A stretch of 64,000 bases of DNA from Denitrobacterium detoxificans (GTDB lineage Bacteria; Actinomycetota; Coriobacteriia; Coriobacteriales; Eggerthellaceae). This document shows, one piece after another, positions 60,350-64,000 of the stretch. The notes under the pieces were generated by a model. That model made no database searches. It saw nothing but the letters and a program-made list of their open reading frames with translations, and was not told the DNA's origin. The position numbers and the translations under genes were made by a program. Location of the stretch: contig NZ_CP011402.1 in assembly GCF_001643775.1 (NCBI RefSeq), positions 976,001 to 1,040,000 on the forward strand, in the 5' to 3' direction. Position 1 is the stretch's first letter, and every line of letters begins with the position of its first letter.

Positions 60350-61915
60350 ATGGACATGGATTCTCTTGTTACCCTTACGGGTGACATCGATACGTTCATG
60401 TATACGTACATTCTCATCATCATGTTGGTTGTTTCGGGCATCCTCTTCACCATACGCACGAAGGGCGTGCAGATTCGCCTCTTCAAGGACATGGTGAAAT
60501 CCATCACCGAGCAGAAGTACAACGAGGGCAAAGCTACGGCATCTTCGTTCCAGGCGCTCATGATCTCCACCGCGAGCCGCGTGGGTACGGGAAACATTGC
60601 CGGCGTTTCCACGGCAATCGCCTTCGGCGGCCCGGGTGCGCTCATGTGGATGTGGATCATGGCCACGGTCGGCGCAGCCTCTGCCTTCGTGGAGTCCACG
60701 CTTGCCCAGGTTTGGAAGGTCAAGAACGAAGACGGTTCGTTCCGTGGCGATCCGGCGTACTACATTCAGCAGGGCTTGGGAAAGCGCTGGCTGGGCATTG
60801 TTTTTGCCGTCACGCTCATCCTGTGCTTCGCCTTTGGCTTCAATGCGCTGCAGGCATACAACGCCTCCAGTACGCTCGAGGTGTACATGCCCGATTACTT
60901 CAGCAGCAACGTTGTTATCTGGGTCGCCCTTCTCATTGCGGCCTTCATGGCGATCTGCATTTTCGGCGGCGGACAGCGCGTGAGCTTCCTCACGAGCATC
61001 ATCGTGCCCATCATGGCTGTTTCCTACCTTCTTATCGCCCTTGCCGTTACGTTCATGCATGCTGGTGACATTCCTGCGGTGTTTGGCCTCATTTGCTCTT
61101 CCGCGTTCGACTTCCGTTCCTTCGCGGGTGGCTTTGCGGGTTCCGTAGTGTCGTGGGGCATCAAGCGTGGCCTGTACAGCAACGAAGCTGGCATGGGTTC
61201 CGCTCCGAATGCCGCAGCTGCCGCGTCGGTTTCTCACCCCGTCAAGCAGGGTCTCGTTCAGACGTTCTCGGTGTTCATCGACACCATGATCATCTGCACC
61301 TGCACGGGCATGATGATTCTCGTGTTCTACGTGGGTGGCGGCTTGGAAACCGTCGTCGACCCGGTTACCAACATCACGTCGTTCGTGAACCCCAATACGG
61401 GCGCCGTGCTCACGGGCATGCCGCTCGTTCAGGAAGCGCTTCGCTATTCGTTGGGCGATTTCGGCGTGAACTTCATCACGTTCAGCATCTTCCTGTTCGC
61501 GTTCTCCAGCTTGCTCGGCAATTACTATTACGCCGAAAGCAACATCCGTTTCATCAGCCAGAACAAGTGGGGCATGCTCATCTTCCGCGTGTTCTGCGTT
61601 GCTGCTGTGTTCTGGGGCGCTCAGGCTGGTTTCGACCTGGTATGGAACGCTGCCGATATCTTCATGGGCTTCCAGGCGTTCGTGAACCTGCTTGCGCTGT
61701 TCTTCCTGGGAGGCTGGGCTATTAAGGCTCTCAATGATTACGAGTCCCAGAAGAAGCAGGGTCTCGATCCGGTGTTCCTGGCTTCCAGCATCCCTGGGCT
61801 TCCCGCGACGGAATGCTGGCATGAAACGCGTGACGAATTGGCCGAAGATGCCAAGCGCGGCGACCTTTCCGAGAATGCCAAGATGAGGCATCAGGTTGAG
61901 GAGATGCTCAACTAG
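60350..61915 (+). CDS. AGCS-family sodium:alanine/glycine symporter
   Basis: The 521-aa protein has about ten membrane segments and the AGCS signature STASRVGTGNIAGVSTAIAFGGPGALMW near the second. GAGMGSAPNAAAAASVSHPVKQGL is also characteristic. It imports alanine or glycine with Na+ at the cytoplasmic membrane. The C-terminus is cytoplasmic and acidic. AAAGGAGGG precedes ATG 60350. It stands alone between two terminators. Confidence 0.93.
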   Translation: MDMDSLVTLTGDIDTFMYTYILIIMLVVSGILFTIRTKGVQIRLFKDMVKSITEQKYNEGKATASSFQALMISTASRVGTGNIAGVSTAIAFGGPGALMWMWIMATVGAASAFVESTLAQVWKVKNEDGSFRGDPAYYIQQGLGKRWLGIVFAVTLILCFAFGFNALQAYNASSTLEVYMPDYFSSNVVIWVALLIAAFMAICIFGGGQRVSFLTSIIVPIMAVSYLLIALAVTFMHAGDIPAVFGLICSSAFDFRSFAGGFAGSVVSWGIKRGLYSNEAGMGSAPNAAAAASVSHPVKQGLVQTFSVFIDTMIICTCTGMMILVFYVGGGLETVVDPVTNITSFVNPNTGAVLTGMPLVQEALRYSLGDFGVNFITFSIFLFAFSSLLGNYYYAESNIRFISQNKWGMLIFRVFCVAAVFWGAQAGFDLVWNAADIFMGFQAFVNLLALFFLGGWAIKALNDYESQKKQGLDPVFLASSIPGLPATECWHETRDELAEDAKRGDLSENAKMRHQVEEMLN

Positions 61916-61938
61916 CCAATATAGTGGGCATATAAAGC

Positions 61939-61983
61939 GATGCGCCAGGTGGGGAGGAGGACCCAACCTGGCGCATCTTGTTT
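61939..61983. terminator. Bidirectional terminator between convergent genes
   Basis: GATGCGCCAGGT and ACCTGGCGCATC form a perfect 12-bp stem around a 15-base loop and are followed by TTGTTT on the plus strand. It separates the AGCS gene from the convergent flavoprotein gene. Confidence 0.8.
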
Positions 61984-62001
61984 GAGGCGGTATGTTTTCG
62001 A

Positions 62002-63744
62002 CTAGTCGAACTTGCCTGCCGCAAGGTCGCGACCGAGCAGATAGCCGAAGGTCAGGCAGTTGATGCCGTAGCTATTGCCGGGAACCGCGAAGTTGTAGGT
62101 GTTGGCGTACATGTCGCCGATCATGGCGCCTACGTTGAACAGGCCGGGGATGGGCTTGTCGTTTTCGTCGCAGACTTCCATGTTGACGCTCGTACGCAGG
62201 CCGCCCATGACGGTCATGAACATGGCGTAGTTCTGCGCAGCGTAGAACGGGCCGGCTTCGTCGATCTTCACCAGGAAGTCGGGGTTCTTGTGGAAGTCCT
62301 CGTCGACACCCTTGTCGCACAGCTCGTTGTAGCGCTTCACGACTGCCTTCAGCTTGGTGGCGTCGAGATCGAGCTGCTTTGCCAAGTCGTCGAGCGTGTC
62401 GGCCTTGAAGTACTTGCCCGTGGAAACGCCTTCGTCCCACATCTTCACCAGTTCTTCGGGCGTGAGAGAGGGGAGCGTGTAGTCCATGCCAAACGTGTAC
62501 CAGTCATGCCCCTTATCCTTGATGGCCTGAGGATAATTGGCCGTCCAGATGCCGTAGGCAATGTTGCGGGGCTGCGACAGCAGGTGGTTGGAGCTGTAGG
62601 GTGCGGAGATGTCCTCGCGCTGGTAGCGCTCGGTGTTCATGTTCACGTTCAGGCCCATGTGGAAGCCGCACGGTTCGTGGCTGCCGCCCCAGGCGCCCTG
62701 CATCATGGGAGCGTTGGGGTATGCGTGCTGCCATGCAGCGCCAATCCACAGGCCCATCTTCTGACCGTCGCCGCCATAGATGCCGGTGAGGTTGAAGCTC
62801 GTGTTGTAGTCGATTTCACCCTGCTCGTAGCCGACCAGGGGAAGAACCTGCGGGCAGTAGGCGGCGAGCATTTCCTTGTTGCTCGAGAAGTCGCCCGTGG
62901 CCAGTACGACGGCCTTCTTGGCTACGAACTTCACGTAGCTGCCGTCGCTCATCTTCGATGCCACGACGCCGGTTACGCGGCCCGTGTTGTTGTCCTCGCG
63001 GATGAGCTGTTCGGCCTTCGTGTCGTAGATGATCTGCACGCCGTATTCCTTGGCCTTCGCCTCCAGGGCTTCGACGGCGCCTTGCTGGCCCGTGGAGACC
63101 ATGGCGGAGTTGCCCAGCGTGGAGAACGCATGCGCATAGTTCGGGCCCAGGTCGAAGGAGTTGTCGCGCTCCATGATGACGTCCAGGCCAGCGGCACGAG
63201 CGATGTCGATCATCCAGTTCATGGCCTCTTCGGAGTTGTTGTAGCCGCGCATCCACTTGGTCTGGTCGATGGCGAACGAGGCGGCGCGCATCTCATGGTA
63301 GAAGTAGGGCACGGGGTCGAACGGGGTGATGCCCAGTTCCTCCATGACCTTCGAGTTGCGGGCGAAGTTGGAACCGCCGCGCGAAATGGGCGCGCTGGCA
63401 GCCGAGAACAGGGTGACGCTTGCGCCCTTTTCAGCTGCGGATACGGCGGTGGTGAAGCCGGACATGCCGCCACCGACGATGATGATGTCGTCTTCGATGG
63501 TTTCGGTGATAGCGCTATCGGCGATGGGGTCGGGTGCCACCATGAACGACCACTTCGGCATGCTGCCATCAAGCTTCAGCACTGCATCGCTCGATGCGAC
63601 CTCGCCTGCGGTCGTCGTGGCCTCGGTCTTCTTCGAGCCTGAAGGCGATGCGCAGCCAGCAAGTCCGGCTGCTGCGGCGCCGGCGGCGCCCAAAGCCCCC
63701 ATCTTGAAGAATGAACGACGTGAAAAATCCCTTGGCTCTGCCAT
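62002..63744 (-). CDS. Tat-exported lipoprotein FAD-dependent reductase (fumarate-reductase-like)
   Basis: The 580-aa protein starts with a twin-arginine signal (SRRSFFKMGALGAAG) ending in a lipobox (LAGC), so it is probably folded before export and lipid-anchored. The flavoprotein domain has DIIIVGGGMSGFTTAVSAAEKG (FAD) and the C-terminal PGLFNVGAMIGDMYANTY...YGINCLTFGYLLGRDLA segment of the FrdA/urocanate-reductase-like family. Such reductases in Eggerthellaceae use fumarate, urocanate, drugs or plant metabolites as acceptors. The acceptor here is unknown. No cytochrome partner is adjacent. A divergent LysR gene probably regulates it. Confidence 0.92.
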   Translation of the reverse strand: MAEPRDFSRRSFFKMGALGAAGAAAAGLAGCASPSGSKKTEATTTAGEVASSDAVLKLDGSMPKWSFMVAPDPIADSAITETIEDDIIIVGGGMSGFTTAVSAAEKGASVTLFSAASAPISRGGSNFARNSKVMEELGITPFDPVPYFYHEMRAASFAIDQTKWMRGYNNSEEAMNWMIDIARAAGLDVIMERDNSFDLGPNYAHAFSTLGNSAMVSTGQQGAVEALEAKAKEYGVQIIYDTKAEQLIREDNNTGRVTGVVASKMSDGSYVKFVAKKAVVLATGDFSSNKEMLAAYCPQVLPLVGYEQGEIDYNTSFNLTGIYGGDGQKMGLWIGAAWQHAYPNAPMMQGAWGGSHEPCGFHMGLNVNMNTERYQREDISAPYSSNHLLSQPRNIAYGIWTANYPQAIKDKGHDWYTFGMDYTLPSLTPEELVKMWDEGVSTGKYFKADTLDDLAKQLDLDATKLKAVVKRYNELCDKGVDEDFHKNPDFLVKIDEAGPFYAAQNYAMFMTVMGGLRTSVNMEVCDENDKPIPGLFNVGAMIGDMYANTYNFAVPGNSYGINCLTFGYLLGRDLAAGKFD

Positions 63745-63840
63745 ATTCCCTCCTAATGTTGAATGTGTGTGCCAGGGCCCGTCCCTCTACGGGCATAATC
63801 AGTGTATTCGTGCCAGGTCACGTTCCTACGCAGCTAAGTT

Positions 63841-63899
63841 TTGCCGTTTAGCAACTTCATTTCGCTTGATGTTCGGTTTTGCTTCTAGTTGTTGTGCAA
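63841..63899. promoter_or_regulatory. Two TTGC/GCAA dyads between the reductase and LysR genes
   Basis: TTGC-N6-GCAA (63841-63854) and TTGC-N13-GCAA (63879-63899) lie in the 200-base divergent region. LysR proteins often bind interrupted dyads with T and A at the ends, so these are candidate sites. Clear -35/-10 pairs were not found. Confidence 0.4.
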
Positions 63900-63944
63900 A
63901 TGAACTATGATGGGGGCGTTGCAGCTGTCCGAGGAGGGATATCT

Positions 63945-64000
63945 ATGGATATACGGCAGTTGGAATACTATTCCACTTTGGTGAGAAAAGGGAGTTTCAC
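63945..64000 (+). CDS. LysR-family transcriptional regulator, N-terminus (truncated by window edge)
   Basis: ATG at 63945 follows GAGGAGGGA. The visible residues MDIRQLEYYSTLVRKGSF match the start of the LysR HTH (MDIRQLEYFxxVxExGSFT). The rest lies outside the window. Divergent orientation to the flavoprotein gene is the standard LysR-target arrangement. Confidence 0.85.
   Translation, partial: MDIRQLEYYSTLVRKGSF

Overview
The window joins the integrase-proximal arm of a prophage (1 to about 11,368) to a long stretch of conserved chromosome (11,369 to 64,000). High G+C, the actinobacterial gene order fakA-recG-rsmD-coaD-sepIVA-like-yceD-rpmF-plsX-rnc-smc-ftsY-ffh-rpsP-khpA-rimM-trmD-lepB, a two-subunit transketolase, ppdK with its regulator, and a Tat/lipoprotein flavoprotein reductase beside a LysR gene all suggest an anaerobic member of Coriobacteriia, probably Eggerthellaceae. 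The genus cannot be fixed from the sequence alone.

Prophage arm. A tyrosine integrase abuts a 40-bp 3' tRNA fragment (probable tRNA-Arg(CCT), attR), so the intact tRNA and the rest of the phage should lie left of position 1. A divergent switch (cI-like repressor on +, cro-like on -) carries a family of 16-bp operators. Leftward from it runs a tightly overlapped early operon: excisionase-like protein, zinc protein, DUF1351 protein, Bet/RecT annealase, HTH protein, SSB, replication initiator, DnaC-like loader, HNH protein, several small Cys-rich proteins and a PAPS-reductase-like PP-loop enzyme. A small RHH-like gene follows, flanked by two related AT-rich dyads. The last 37 bases look like the start of a terminase small subunit. 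The initiator gene carries four iterons beside an AT-rich tract, which is probably the phage origin. The repressor has lost both residues of the LexA-type self-cleavage dyad.

Chromosome. After the att site come a divergent peptide deformylase, an APC permease, a Na+/H+ antiporter, an MBOAT/DHHW polysaccharide O-acylation pair and a large STAND/BTAD regulator. Next are secA, prfB, split transketolase, ftsEX, a C-terminal processing protease, rnr, an M42 peptidase, smpB and an acidic repeat protein. rpmB lies opposite asp23-fakA-recG-rsmD-coaD. Then come the division, ribosome and SRP cluster through lepB, glyQS, ppsR-ppdK, an AGCS amino-acid symporter, a secreted flavoprotein reductase and a truncated LysR gene.

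Most notable. (1) RF2 reads SPT where SPF is canonical, and among the 42 complete chromosomal genes here I count 23 TAG, 16 TAA and only 3 TGA stops, two of the three forced by start/stop overlaps. (2) The phage origin iterons are read in all three frames of the gene that contains them. (3) FtsY carries its acidic domain, a 15-unit Glu-Pro tract coded by a hexanucleotide repeat, at the C-terminus instead of the N-terminus.
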